Part shown: in pieces, positions 17,623-25,171 of the stretch | Layout: each line of letters begins with the position of its first letter | How positions within the stretch are numbered: the stretch's first letter is position 1 | Source of the DNA: Scleromatobacter sp964418745 | Lineage (GTDB): Bacteria; Pseudomonadota; Gammaproteobacteria; Burkholderiales; Burkholderiaceae_C | Assembly (NCBI GenBank): GCA_964418745.1 | Contig: CAYQMX010000027.1 | Coordinates: 38,686-102,685, forward strand | DNA length: 64,000 bases | Reading direction: 5' to 3' | The notes under the pieces: model-generated | Seen by the model: the letters and a program-made list of their open reading frames with translations, nothing else | Told to the model about the DNA's origin: nothing | The model's database searches: none | Made by a program: the position numbers and the translations under genes

Positions 17623-18287
17623 GCGGCCAGCGTCGCCGGCGTCGCGTACCAGAGCGCCGCGAAGAAATGGCAGGTCGTGCCCGCCAGCACGAACAGGTGC
17701 CAGGCGAAGTGCAGGTAGCGGGCGCGCGAGTCGAAGATGAACACGATGGCGCCCAGCGTGTAGGCCACGCCGCCGGCCAGCAGCCACAGCAGGCCGGCCA
17801 TGGGCATCGCGTGGATCAGCGGGCCCGCGGCCGCCAGCGCCGACCAGCCCATGGCCACGTACAGTCCGGTGGACCACAGCGGGTGCTTGAGCAGGTTCAG
17901 CAGCTTGACGGCGATGCCGGCGGCGGCCATCGCCCAGATGGCGCCGAACAGCGTCCAGCCCCAGCGGCCATGCAGCACGCCGAGGGCGAACGGGGTGTAG
18001 CTGCCGGCGATGAACAGGTAGATCGCCGCGTGGTCGACCCGGTTCAGGAAGGTCTTGACCTTGCCCTCGGGCAGCGCGTGATAGAGCGTCGAGACCAGGT
18101 AGAGCAGCATCATCGTGACCGAGAAGATGGTCACGGCGACGATGTTGACCACGGTGCCATGGCGCGCCGCCATCACCACGAGGATGGGCAGCGAGGCGAT
18201 GGCCAGCAGGAAGCCCAGGCCGTGGCTGATCGCGTTGGCGATCTCTTCGCCCAGCGTCTGCGGGCGATCGGTGAGGACGAGGGTCAT
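17619..18287 (-). CDS. Hemolysin III family (PAQR-type) membrane protein
   Basis: 222 residues, seven hydrophobic helices. Conserved family motifs: ISHGLGF near the N-terminus, YLVSTLYHALPE, RVDHAAIYLFIAGSYTPF and the C-terminal HFAWHLFVLAGTTCHF, whose histidines, with the Ser/Asp set, form the presumed metal site. The biochemical role in bacteria is unclear despite the name. A TAGGAT box only 6 nt before the ATG suggests a near-leaderless transcript. Confidence 0.9.
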   Translation of the reverse strand: MTLVLTDRPQTLGEEIANAISHGLGFLLAIASLPILVVMAARHGTVVNIVAVTIFSVTMMLLYLVSTLYHALPEGKVKTFLNRVDHAAIYLFIAGSYTPFALGVLHGRWGWTLFGAIWAMAAAGIAVKLLNLLKHPLWSTGLYVAMGWSALAAAGPLIHAMPMAGLLWLLAGGVAYTLGAIVFIFDSRARYLHFAWHLFVLAGTTCHFFAALWYATPATLAA

Positions 18288-18293
18288 GGTTCG

Positions 18294-18299
18294 ATCCTA
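18294..18299 (-). promoter_or_regulatory. Possible -10 box (TAGGAT) directly before hemolysin III
   Basis: TAGGAT on the minus strand ends 6 nt before the ATG at 18287, which would put the transcription start at or next to the start codon. The -35 region falls within the inverted repeat at 18303-18339. Confidence 0.35.
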
Positions 18300-18302
18300 C
18301 TG

Positions 18303-18339
18303 GCTTTGCGGTCGCGCTCTTGTAACGCTACGGCAAAGC
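18303..18339. repeat. Imperfect 14-bp inverted repeat in the gap between APE operon and hemolysin III
   Basis: GCTTTGCGGTCGCG (18303-18316) pairs with CGCTACGGCAAAGC (18326-18339) at 12 of 14 positions, loop 9 nt. There is no T-tract, so an operator or structured 3' end of the APE transcript is more likely than a simple terminator. Confidence 0.5.
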
Positions 18340-18378
18340 ACATGCCCACTGTTGCGCCAGCGCAAGACACCCGCGCAA

Positions 18379-19101
18379 TCAGAGCGGCCGCGTGGCCACC
18401 AGGTTGATCAGCGTCTCCTCGCGCACGGACGGCGGCCGGATGCGCAGGGCGCGTTCCGCCAGCCCCAGGTCCTCGCGGCTCCACCACAGGAACGGGTAGG
18501 ACACCTGCGCGTCCGGCACCGTGAATCCGGCGGCGCGCACCAGCGCCAGGTACTCGGGCGCCGTCTTCTGCACCGCCATCGGGTGGCGGAACAGCAGGCG
18601 GATGATCCAGGAATGGATGTAGCGCCGGGTCGACTCGGCGAACAGAAGCACGCCGCCGGGCCGCAGCACGCGGAAGAATTCGGCGATCGCCCGGTCCTGG
18701 TCGACCAGGTGGTGGAAGGTCTGGTGGCAGAACAGCAGGTCGACGCTGGCGTCGGCCAGCGGCAGCGCGGCGCTGTCCGCCTGCACCACCTCCACCGCCG
18801 GGCCGCCCGACGCGCGCAGCCGCTCGGCCGCGTCGCCCGCGGCCGCCACCATCTTCGGGGCGATGTCGAAGCCGACCAGGCGTTCGGGCCTGAAGCGCTC
18901 GGCGAGCTTGCCCAGCGAGCCGCCCCAGCCGCAGCCCACGTCCACCACCACCGGGTAGCAGGCGCGCCGCTGCGGGATCAGCGGCTCGAGGTCGCGCAGC
19001 GCCACCTCCAGCACGTGCACGTCCCAGGTGCGGGTGTGCAGGAACCAGTCGCCGAAGGCGGTCTCGGGGATGTAGGGAGGCAGGGGCTTGGGGGTCAACA
19101 T
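18379..19101 (-). CDS. Class I SAM-dependent methyltransferase of the APE cluster
   Basis: 240 residues. SAM-binding motif I is VVVDVGCGWGGS, with the acidic loop VGFDIAP, and post-motif LLFCHQTFHHL; VLRPGGVLLFAES is motif III. In aryl polyene clusters a methyltransferase decorates the aromatic head group, the likely role here. It is the last gene of the leftward operon, 7 nt after the PPTase gene. The ATG at 19101 gives the expected N-terminus. Confidence 0.82.
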   Translation of the reverse strand: MLTPKPLPPYIPETAFGDWFLHTRTWDVHVLEVALRDLEPLIPQRRACYPVVVDVGCGWGGSLGKLAERFRPERLVGFDIAPKMVAAAGDAAERLRASGGPAVEVVQADSAALPLADASVDLLFCHQTFHHLVDQDRAIAEFFRVLRPGGVLLFAESTRRYIHSWIIRLLFRHPMAVQKTAPEYLALVRAAGFTVPDAQVSYPFLWWSREDLGLAERALRIRPPSVREETLINLVATRPL

Positions 19102-19108
19102 CGTCGTC

Positions 19109-19807
19109 TCAGGCCTGGCCGACGTGCCAGAACGTGCAGGAGGAGGCCACCGGATCGACACCTTCGAATCCGACATCGGCCAGCGCGCGCGCGTCGGCGC
19201 AGCAAAGCGCGAGGTGCAACGTCGATTCGATCCACACACGCACGTTGGACCGGTCGGGCGCGCAGGGGCGGGCAACAACGCGACGGAAGTCCCACGCCGA
19301 GTCCGGCGATTGCGCGGCCTTGAACCAGGCCTCCTTGGCCGTCCAGCGCGTCAGCAGCGCCGACTCGCGCTCGACCGGTGGCAGCGCGTCCCACGCCGGC
19401 CTTTCCTCGAGTGCGAGGATCAACGCAGCGCGTTCACCGGGATCGCTGCGCGAAGCACGAATGCATTCGACGTCGACGCCGATCGCCGTGCCCGCAATCG
19501 CCGCCGCGACCCAGCCAAGCCGATGGGACAGGCTCACGCGCGGCGCGGGAGTCGCCAGGCCGGGTGCGCTGGCGCGCGGCTCGCAGCCCGGTTCTGCGGT
19601 GACGCACCAATCACGCGCCGGGATGCCGGTGGCACTCTCCAGCAACTCGCGCACCATTGAACGACCCGCGGAGAATGCGGCCTGGGCGCCCGGATTCAGA
19701 CGCGTCCAGCGCGCGCGCTCGGACTCACCCATCCAGGCCGGCGCGACGATCGGCGCGCCAGGTACGGCTTCGGGAATCCGTGCAACTGCCGCGCGCAGCA
19801 GCCTCAT
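19109..19807 (-). CDS. 4'-phosphopantetheinyl transferase (Sfp type)
   Basis: 232 residues. Sfp-type motifs: VSLSHRLGWVAAAIAG, AIGVDVECI (magnesium-binding Asp/Glu) and WTAKEAWFKAA. It would install phosphopantetheine on the two ACPs of the cluster (S39 and S41). An in-frame ATG at 19855 would overlap the preceding gene; 19807 is preferred. Its codon use is slightly less extreme than neighbours. Placement within the operon supports a dedicated role. Confidence 0.85.
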   Translation of the reverse strand: MRLLRAAVARIPEAVPGAPIVAPAWMGESERARWTRLNPGAQAAFSAGRSMVRELLESATGIPARDWCVTAEPGCEPRASAPGLATPAPRVSLSHRLGWVAAAIAGTAIGVDVECIRASRSDPGERAALILALEERPAWDALPPVERESALLTRWTAKEAWFKAAQSPDSAWDFRRVVARPCAPDRSNVRVWIESTLHLALCCADARALADVGFEGVDPVASSCTFWHVGQA

Positions 19808-19838
19808 CGAAGCGCTCGAGGTCGGTCGGGGTACGGCT

Positions 19839-20276
19839 TCAGTACCGTTCGCCATTGCGCGTGCGCACGGCCGCACGGATGGCGGTGCTCAGGTCGTTGA
19901 CCCACTGGTTGTACTTCGGATGGATGGTCGCCTTGCCGTCCTCGTTCTTGTAGTCCATCTCGACGCTGCTCTTGTAGCGGATGTCGTAGCTCTTGGCGTC
20001 ATAGGACACCTCGACCACAACCACGTGGCCGCCGTTGGAGGCTTGCAGCGAGAGCACGCCGGGCTGCTCGCCCACCGCCGTCCAGCGCCGCGACAGGCCG
20101 CCGTACAGGATGGCCTTGCGCATGGTGTCCAGCGTCAAGGGCTGGCCGTCGAAGGTCACGATCTCCTGGTGTCCCAAATCCACCATCGGGACCGCCGAGC
20201 GTGCCAGCGATGCCCCGCAGGCGGATGCCAGGCACAGTGCCAGCAGCGCACCCCGCAGCGCGAGAGTCTTCTTCAT
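19839..20276 (-). CDS. Exported protein of unknown function in the APE operon (145 aa)
   Basis: Signal peptide MKKTLALRGALLALCLASAC followed by about 115 residues. The mature part has SRRWTAVGEQPGVLSL, then a VVVVEVSYDAKSYDIRYKS strand pair and ends KYNQWVNDLSTAIRAA. I recall small lipoprotein-like families with this pattern (a Tyr-rich beta pair followed by YNxWVxxL) but know no function. The cysteine near the end of the signal could be lipidated, though the lipobox is imperfect. It lies between the other exported protein and the PPTase gene. Confidence 0.7.
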   Translation of the reverse strand: MKKTLALRGALLALCLASACGASLARSAVPMVDLGHQEIVTFDGQPLTLDTMRKAILYGGLSRRWTAVGEQPGVLSLQASNGGHVVVVEVSYDAKSYDIRYKSSVEMDYKNEDGKATIHPKYNQWVNDLSTAIRAAVRTRNGERY

Positions 20277-20325
20277 GATGTCTTGCCTTCCAGGTGTCGA
20301 CCGGTAGTTGCCTTCGAGCACCGGC

Positions 20326-20868
20326 TCAACGGGCAGCCTCGGAGGCCGGCGTGCTCGCGGCTTCTGGTGCCGTCACGTCTTCCGACTGCGGTACGAACTT
20401 CGGATCGCGCGACCACCGTGCCAGGTCCTTGGCGATGCTCGCCGCATCGCGTTCCATGAAGCCGCAGATACCCTTGAAGGCGCCCCAGAAGCCGCCCATG
20501 GTGGTGCGATGCAGGCTGGTCGAACGCTGGACGACGCCGTCATGCATGATCACCGCGTCGAGTCCGAGGCCCTTCGGGCCCGTCCAGTTGTTGCCACGCG
20601 CGCCCCAGATCGTCGTGACGGTGATCTTGAGCACGTCGCCGTTCGTCGACTCGGTAGTGCCGGGCCCCTTGTTCGTGCGACGCAGGGCATCGCCGACATG
20701 GGTTGCCAGCACGTCGCCCAACTTGCACTCGTCGCGCACCTCGGCACGCGGATCCGTCGTCGGCGCGAACGTCACCGGGGTCAGCAACGCCACCGGGGTA
20801 CCCGCGACAGCCGACGTCGCACCGACTGCCAGCGACAGCGCGGCCGCGAACATGGAAATCTGCTTCAT
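20326..20868 (-). CDS. Exported protein of unknown function in the APE operon (180 aa)
   Basis: Signal peptide MKQISMFAAALSLAVGATSAVAG is followed by a mature domain with two cysteines (DECKLGDVL and KGICGFM) that could form a disulfide. It contains VLKITVTTIWGARGNNWTGPKG and a stretch predicted to be beta-rich. The C-terminus is Ala/Glu/Pro-rich. A good AGGAGGAA ribosome site (GAGGAAG) precedes the ATG. No family recognised. It starts 36 nt after the FabF-like ketosynthase gene. Confidence 0.7.
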   Translation of the reverse strand: MKQISMFAAALSLAVGATSAVAGTPVALLTPVTFAPTTDPRAEVRDECKLGDVLATHVGDALRRTNKGPGTTESTNGDVLKITVTTIWGARGNNWTGPKGLGLDAVIMHDGVVQRSTSLHRTTMGGFWGAFKGICGFMERDAASIAKDLARWSRDPKFVPQSEDVTAPEAASTPASEAAR

Positions 20869-20904
20869 GGGAACTTCCTCCTCAAGGTGATTGGAATCTT
20901 GTCT

Positions 20905-22131
20905 TCACGCCCAGCGCCGGAAGATCAACGACGTGTTGATCCCGCCGAACGCGAAATTGTTGCTCATCACCACGTCCGTCTCGATCAGCCGGCCCTCGCC
21001 GGTGATGAAGTCCAGCGCGCCGCAGCGCGGATCGACCTCCTCGAGGTTGAGCGTGGGCGCGAACCAGCCCTCGCGCATCATCTCGATGGTCATCCACGCC
21101 TCCAGCGCGCCGCAGGCGCCCAGCGTGTGGCCCATGTAGCTCTTGAGCGAGCTGATCGGCGCGTGCGGGCCCAGCACTTCGCTGGTGGCCTGCGACTCGG
21201 CCAGGTCGCCCTGCTCGGTGGCGGTGCCGTGGGCGTTGACGTAGCCGATCGAGTCGGGCGTCAGGCGCGCGTCGACCAGCGCCAGGCGCATCGCCTGGGC
21301 CATGGTCGCGGCGTTCGGGTGGGTCACGTGGGTGCCGTCGGAATTGGTGCCCCAGCCCAGCAGTTCGGCGTGGATGCGCGCGCCGCGGGCCTGCGCGTGC
21401 TCGAGCTCCTCCAGCACCAGCGTGCAGGCGCCCTCGCCCAGCACCAGGCCGTCGCGCTTCGCATCGAACGGGCGCGGCGTCAGCGCGGGCGCGTCGTTGC
21501 GCACGCTGGTGGCGAACAGGGTGTCGAACACGGCCGCCTCGGTGGCGTCGAGTTCCTCCGAGCCGCCGGCGAGCATCGCCACCTGGCGCCCGCTCTGGAT
21601 GGCCTCGAACGCGTAGCCGATGCCCTGGCTGCCCGAGGTGCAGGCGCTGGAGGTGGTGACGATGCGGCCGGTGAGCCCGAAGAACACGCCGATGTTGACG
21701 GCCGCGGTGTGCGACATCATCTTGATGTACGTGTTCGCGTTGATGCCCTCGGTGGACTTGTCCTGCATCATCCTGCCGAAGTCGCCGATCGCGTTGGGCG
21801 AGCCGGCCGACGAGCCGTAGGACACGCCCATGCGGCCGCTGGTGACCAGCGGGTCGCCCAGCAGGCCGGCGTCGACCAGCGCGAGCTCGCTGGCGCGCGT
21901 GGCCATCAGCGCCACGCGGCCCATGCTGCGCGTGGACTTGCGGTTGTAGTGCGCGGGCAGGTCGAACGGCCGCGCCGGCGCTCCCAGGCGCGTGTTGAGT
22001 CCCTCGTACTGCGCCCAGGCCTCCATGACCTGCACGGCGTTGCGCCCGCTCCTGAGCGCGGCGAGCACGGTGGGCCAGTCGTGGCCCAGCGGGCTGATGG
22101 CGCCGAATCCGGTGACGACGACGCGCTTCAT
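20905..22131 (-). CDS. Beta-ketoacyl-ACP synthase (FabF-like, ApeR-like)
   Basis: 408 residues with a complete Cys-His-His triad: C164 (TTSSACTSGSQG), H301 (NAHGTATEQGD) and H335 (MGHTLGACGALEAW). The end NNFAFGGINTSLIFR is typical of KAS II. It condenses malonyl-ACP with the growing chain; in the E. coli ape cluster the last ketosynthase is a stand-alone enzyme (ApeR) and the position here matches. Its ATG overlaps the ketoreductase stop (ATGA). Confidence 0.92.
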   Translation of the reverse strand: MKRVVVTGFGAISPLGHDWPTVLAALRSGRNAVQVMEAWAQYEGLNTRLGAPARPFDLPAHYNRKSTRSMGRVALMATRASELALVDAGLLGDPLVTSGRMGVSYGSSAGSPNAIGDFGRMMQDKSTEGINANTYIKMMSHTAAVNIGVFFGLTGRIVTTSSACTSGSQGIGYAFEAIQSGRQVAMLAGGSEELDATEAAVFDTLFATSVRNDAPALTPRPFDAKRDGLVLGEGACTLVLEELEHAQARGARIHAELLGWGTNSDGTHVTHPNAATMAQAMRLALVDARLTPDSIGYVNAHGTATEQGDLAESQATSEVLGPHAPISSLKSYMGHTLGACGALEAWMTIEMMREGWFAPTLNLEEVDPRCGALDFITGEGRLIETDVVMSNNFAFGGINTSLIFRRWA

Positions 22132-22880
22132 CCGACCATGCCCCCGTTGACGGAGATGACCTGGCGCGTGATGTACGCGGCCTCCGGCCGGAGCAGGAAG
22201 GCCACCAGCGCGGCCACCTCGTCGGGGGTTCCCATGCGGCGCAACGGGATGATCTTCATCGCTTCCTCCAGCACCTCGGGCGTCACCATCTCGGTGTCGA
22301 TCAGCCCGGGCGCCACGCAATTGACGGTGATGGCTCGCTTGGCGAGCTCGATGGCCAGCGACTTCGTCGCCGCGATCACGCCCGCCTTGGCGGCACTGTA
22401 GTTGGTCTGGCCGCGATTGCCCATCAGCGCCGACACCGAGGCCAGCGTGACGATGCGGCCCGGCTTGCGGCGCTGGATCATCGGCATGACCACCGGGTGC
22501 AGCACGTTGAAGAAGCCGTCGAGGTTGGTGTGGACGACCGCGTCCCAGTCGTCGCCGCTCATCGCCGGGAAGGCGTTGTCGCGCGCGATGCCGGCGTTGC
22601 AGACGACGCCGTAGTAGGCGCCGTGCTGCTCGATGTCGGCCAGCAGCGCTGCCGCCGCCGCGGCGCGATCGGCGACGTCGAAGGCGAGCACGCGCGCGCC
22701 CACGCACAGCGCCCGGGCCTCGTCGGCCACCGCGCGGGCCTGGTCCAGCCCGGTGCGGCAGTGCACCACCACGTCGTGGCCGTCGCGCGCCGCCGCCAGC
22801 GCGATCGCGCGCCCGATGCCGCGGCTCGCGCCGGTGACCAGCACCGTCCCGCGATCGCCGATCGTGTCGTTCCCTGTCAT
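22128..22880 (-). CDS. 3-oxoacyl-ACP reductase (FabG-like, ApeQ-like)
   Basis: 250-residue short-chain dehydrogenase. NADPH motif TGASRGIG is at 16-23, NAG at 95-97, and the catalytic set S148, Y161, K165 lies in SVSALMGNRGQTNYSAAK. It would reduce the beta-keto group after each condensation. Start and stop codons overlap both neighbours by 4 nt. Confidence 0.93.
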   Translation of the reverse strand: MTGNDTIGDRGTVLVTGASRGIGRAIALAAARDGHDVVVHCRTGLDQARAVADEARALCVGARVLAFDVADRAAAAAALLADIEQHGAYYGVVCNAGIARDNAFPAMSGDDWDAVVHTNLDGFFNVLHPVVMPMIQRRKPGRIVTLASVSALMGNRGQTNYSAAKAGVIAATKSLAIELAKRAITVNCVAPGLIDTEMVTPEVLEEAMKIIPLRRMGTPDEVAALVAFLLRPEAAYITRQVISVNGGMVG

Positions 22881-23377
22881 TCTTTTCCCTCCCTCGCGCC
22901 GCGGTGCGGCGCCTCTTCCTGCGATTGCGCCGGCGGCTCGAACACGCTCAGGCGCGCATTCGCCAGCACGCGGCCGTCCTGCTCGATGCGGCAGTCGAAC
23001 ATGCCCAGCCCGTTGTCCCCCATCAGCTCGCACTGCGCGAACACCCGCAGCTCGGCACCGACCCGGAACGCCGGCACCGCGGCCTCGTAACGCCGGCTGC
23101 CCAGCAGGTAGCCGATTCTCGGCGATCCCCCGCCGGCGCGGGCGCGCGCGCCCGACCACGCGGCCACCGCCTGCGCCATGTACTCGATGCCGACCCATGC
23201 GGGCACCCCGTCGTCGCCGTTGAACAGGCCCTCGGCCGGCACGCGCACGACGGCGACGATGCCCAGCTCGTTGCACTGCTCCACCGTCTCGAGCAGGCTC
23301 ATCGCGCCGCGGTGCGGCACCCAGGCGTCCATCAGGTGCGGCGCCCAGCCCGCGGCGATGCCGGTCGGCGCGGTCAT
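22877..23377 (-). CDS. Hotdog-fold 3-hydroxyacyl-ACP dehydratase (ApeP-like)
   Basis: 166 residues. WVPHRGAMSLLETV places a catalytic-type H22, and VGIEYMAQAVAAWSG matches the central helix of the ApeP/FabZ-like hotdog family. In the E. coli system ApeP works with a second dehydratase, ApeI; here the ApeI-like domain is fused to the ligase at 33085. It overlaps fabG by 4 nt and follows the ketosynthase by 61 nt, one of the larger gaps in the operon. Confidence 0.85.
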   Translation of the reverse strand: MTAPTGIAAGWAPHLMDAWVPHRGAMSLLETVEQCNELGIVAVVRVPAEGLFNGDDGVPAWVGIEYMAQAVAAWSGARARAGGGSPRIGYLLGSRRYEAAVPAFRVGAELRVFAQCELMGDNGLGMFDCRIEQDGRVLANARLSVFEPPAQSQEEAPHRGAREGKE

Positions 23378-23438
23378 GTGGAACCCTCCGTCCTGCGGAC
23401 TGCGGTGCGAGCGCCCTTCGGAGCAGCCATGCGTACGC

Positions 23439-24620
23439 TCATGCCAGCGACAGCAGCAACGATGCGTTGCTGCCTCCGAACGCGAACGAGTTGCTCAGCA
23501 CATGGCGCACCGGCCGGCCCAGCGCCATGCGCGGCGTCACGATGCGCAGCGCCGGCAGCGCCGCGTCGGCCACGCCGTCCCACCAGTGCACCGGCAGCCG
23601 GCCGGTCGGGTTGTCGACCAGCGTGTGCCACGCGAACGCGGCCTCGATCGCGCCGGCCGCGGCCAGCGCATGGCCGGTCAGCGGCTTGGTGGAGCTCACC
23701 GGCACGTCGAGGCCGAGCACGCGTTCGACGGCCAGGCTCTCCATCGCGTCGTTCTGCTCGGTGGCGGTGCCGTGCAGGTTGACGTAGTCGACGTCGCCCG
23801 CCGCCACGCCGGCCCGCGCCAGCGCGCGCACCATCGCCTCGGCGGCGCCGCGGCCGCTCGGCTCGGGCGCCGACATGTGGTGCGCGTCGGCGCTCTCGCC
23901 CCAGCCGGACAGCCGCACCGGGCCGGGCTCGCGGCTCATCAGGAACAGCGCGGCGCCCTCGCCGATGTTGATGCCCGCGCGGCGGGCCGACAGCGGGTTG
24001 CAGCGCTCGGCCGACACCGCCTCGAGCGCCGAGAAGCCGGCGATGGTGAACTCGGACAACGCGTCGCAGCCGCCGGCCACCACCACGTCGACCAGTCCCG
24101 CGCGCAGCATCCGCGCGCCGCTGGCGAGCGCCTTGGCGCCCGACGAGCAGGCCGTCGAGACGGCGTAGGCCGGGCCGGCGCTGCCGATCTCGCGAGCCAG
24201 GCACTGTGCCACGTTGCCCATCTCCTGCAGCGCGTAGTCGTAGCCGGCGGGCCAGCCGCGGCCGGCCTGGCGATGGCGGATGGCGGCCAGGCCCTCGTCG
24301 AGGCCGGCGGTGCTCGTGCCCAGCACCACGGCCACGCGCCGCGGCCCGAAGCGGTCGACGGCGGCCTGCACCTGCGCGCGCAACGGCGCCAGCGCGGCCA
24401 GCAGCAGCGCGTTGTTGCGGCTGCGCTGCGTCGGCGGCAAGCCGGCCACCGACGGCAGCGGCGTCGTCACGCAGCCGAGGTGGCGCACGCGGCCCGGCGT
24501 GTGGCGGTCGGTGGGGGCGACGCCCGCGGGCGCATCGGCCCACAGGCCGGCGCGGATCCCCGCCGGCGTGTCGCCCAGCGCGCAGACGCAGGACGGGGGG
24601 TGGAGAAAGATGTCGTTCAT
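23439..24620 (-). CDS. Beta-ketoacyl-ACP synthase (ApeO-like)
   Basis: 393 residues with C158 (STACSSGAKAL), H283 (NLHGTATEQND) and H317 (LTGHALAAAG), so catalytically complete. The end SNSFAFGGSNASLLLSL is typical. In the E. coli ape system the equivalent enzyme pairs with a shortened partner (ApeC); the matching partner here is the gene at 36879. GTxTAGLDEG near residue 105 is typical of this subgroup. Confidence 0.9.
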   Translation of the reverse strand: MNDIFLHPPSCVCALGDTPAGIRAGLWADAPAGVAPTDRHTPGRVRHLGCVTTPLPSVAGLPPTQRSRNNALLLAALAPLRAQVQAAVDRFGPRRVAVVLGTSTAGLDEGLAAIRHRQAGRGWPAGYDYALQEMGNVAQCLAREIGSAGPAYAVSTACSSGAKALASGARMLRAGLVDVVVAGGCDALSEFTIAGFSALEAVSAERCNPLSARRAGINIGEGAALFLMSREPGPVRLSGWGESADAHHMSAPEPSGRGAAEAMVRALARAGVAAGDVDYVNLHGTATEQNDAMESLAVERVLGLDVPVSSTKPLTGHALAAAGAIEAAFAWHTLVDNPTGRLPVHWWDGVADAALPALRIVTPRMALGRPVRHVLSNSFAFGGSNASLLLSLA

Positions 24621-24625
24621 GAGGC

Positions 24626-25171
24626 TCAGGAGGCGTCGGCGCCCAGGTCGCGCGACTCGATCTTCAACTTGAAATGCTCGCGCCGCTGCTCGAGCTCCAC
24701 CACCTGCGCGCCGGTGCGGGTGATCACGGTGACGACCGCGCCGTCCTCGGTGAGGGTGCGCACGTCACCGGCCTCGGCCAGTTGCCATCCGGCCGGCAGC
24801 GCCGCCTGGATCGCGGCGACCGGCCACAGCGTCAGCTGCAGGTCGCTCAGGATGCGCGCGCCGGAGACGGCCTGCGGCCACCACGGCGCCTTCGTCTCGG
24901 CCAGGGTCACGCCGTCCCAGTCCAGGCGGGCGGCCACCTGCCCCATGGCCAGCACGCCCAGGCGCACATGGCGCGCGTCGGCCTCCAGCAGCACGTCGAG
25001 CTCCTGCTCGCGGCCGGGCGCCTGCAGCGTCAGGTGCTGCTGCAGGGCCAGGGCGCGACCCAGCAGCGCGGGCGCCAGCCGCAGCTCCGGGCTCGCCTGC
25101 GCGGCCGGGGGCGCGCTCGCGCACCCCGCCAGCGCGAGCGCGAGGCCGGCGACGGCGATCAGGCGCTGCAC
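24626..25171 (-). CDS. DUF3261-type outer membrane lipoprotein (ApeN-like)
   Basis: 181 residues, starting at GTG 25171 (MQRLIAVAGLALALAGC), a signal peptide with lipobox LAGC. GGAGGA lies just upstream. The mature protein contains ELDVLLEADARHVRLGVLAMG and AIQAALPAGW, matching the DUF3261 pattern seen in aryl polyene clusters, where it is presumed to help deliver the lipid product outward. It overlaps the flavoprotein stop by 13 nt. Function inferred only from context. Confidence 0.78.
   Translation of the reverse strand: MQRLIAVAGLALALAGCASAPPAAQASPELRLAPALLGRALALQQHLTLQAPGREQELDVLLEADARHVRLGVLAMGQVAARLDWDGVTLAETKAPWWPQAVSGARILSDLQLTLWPVAAIQAALPAGWQLAEAGDVRTLTEDGAVVTVITRTGAQVVELEQRREHFKLKIESRDLGADAS

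Noticed and set aside
23374..24543. Long minus-strand frame overlapping the ApeO-like ketosynthase
   Set aside because: Arg/Gly-rich shadow in another frame of the real ketosynthase with its full catalytic triad.
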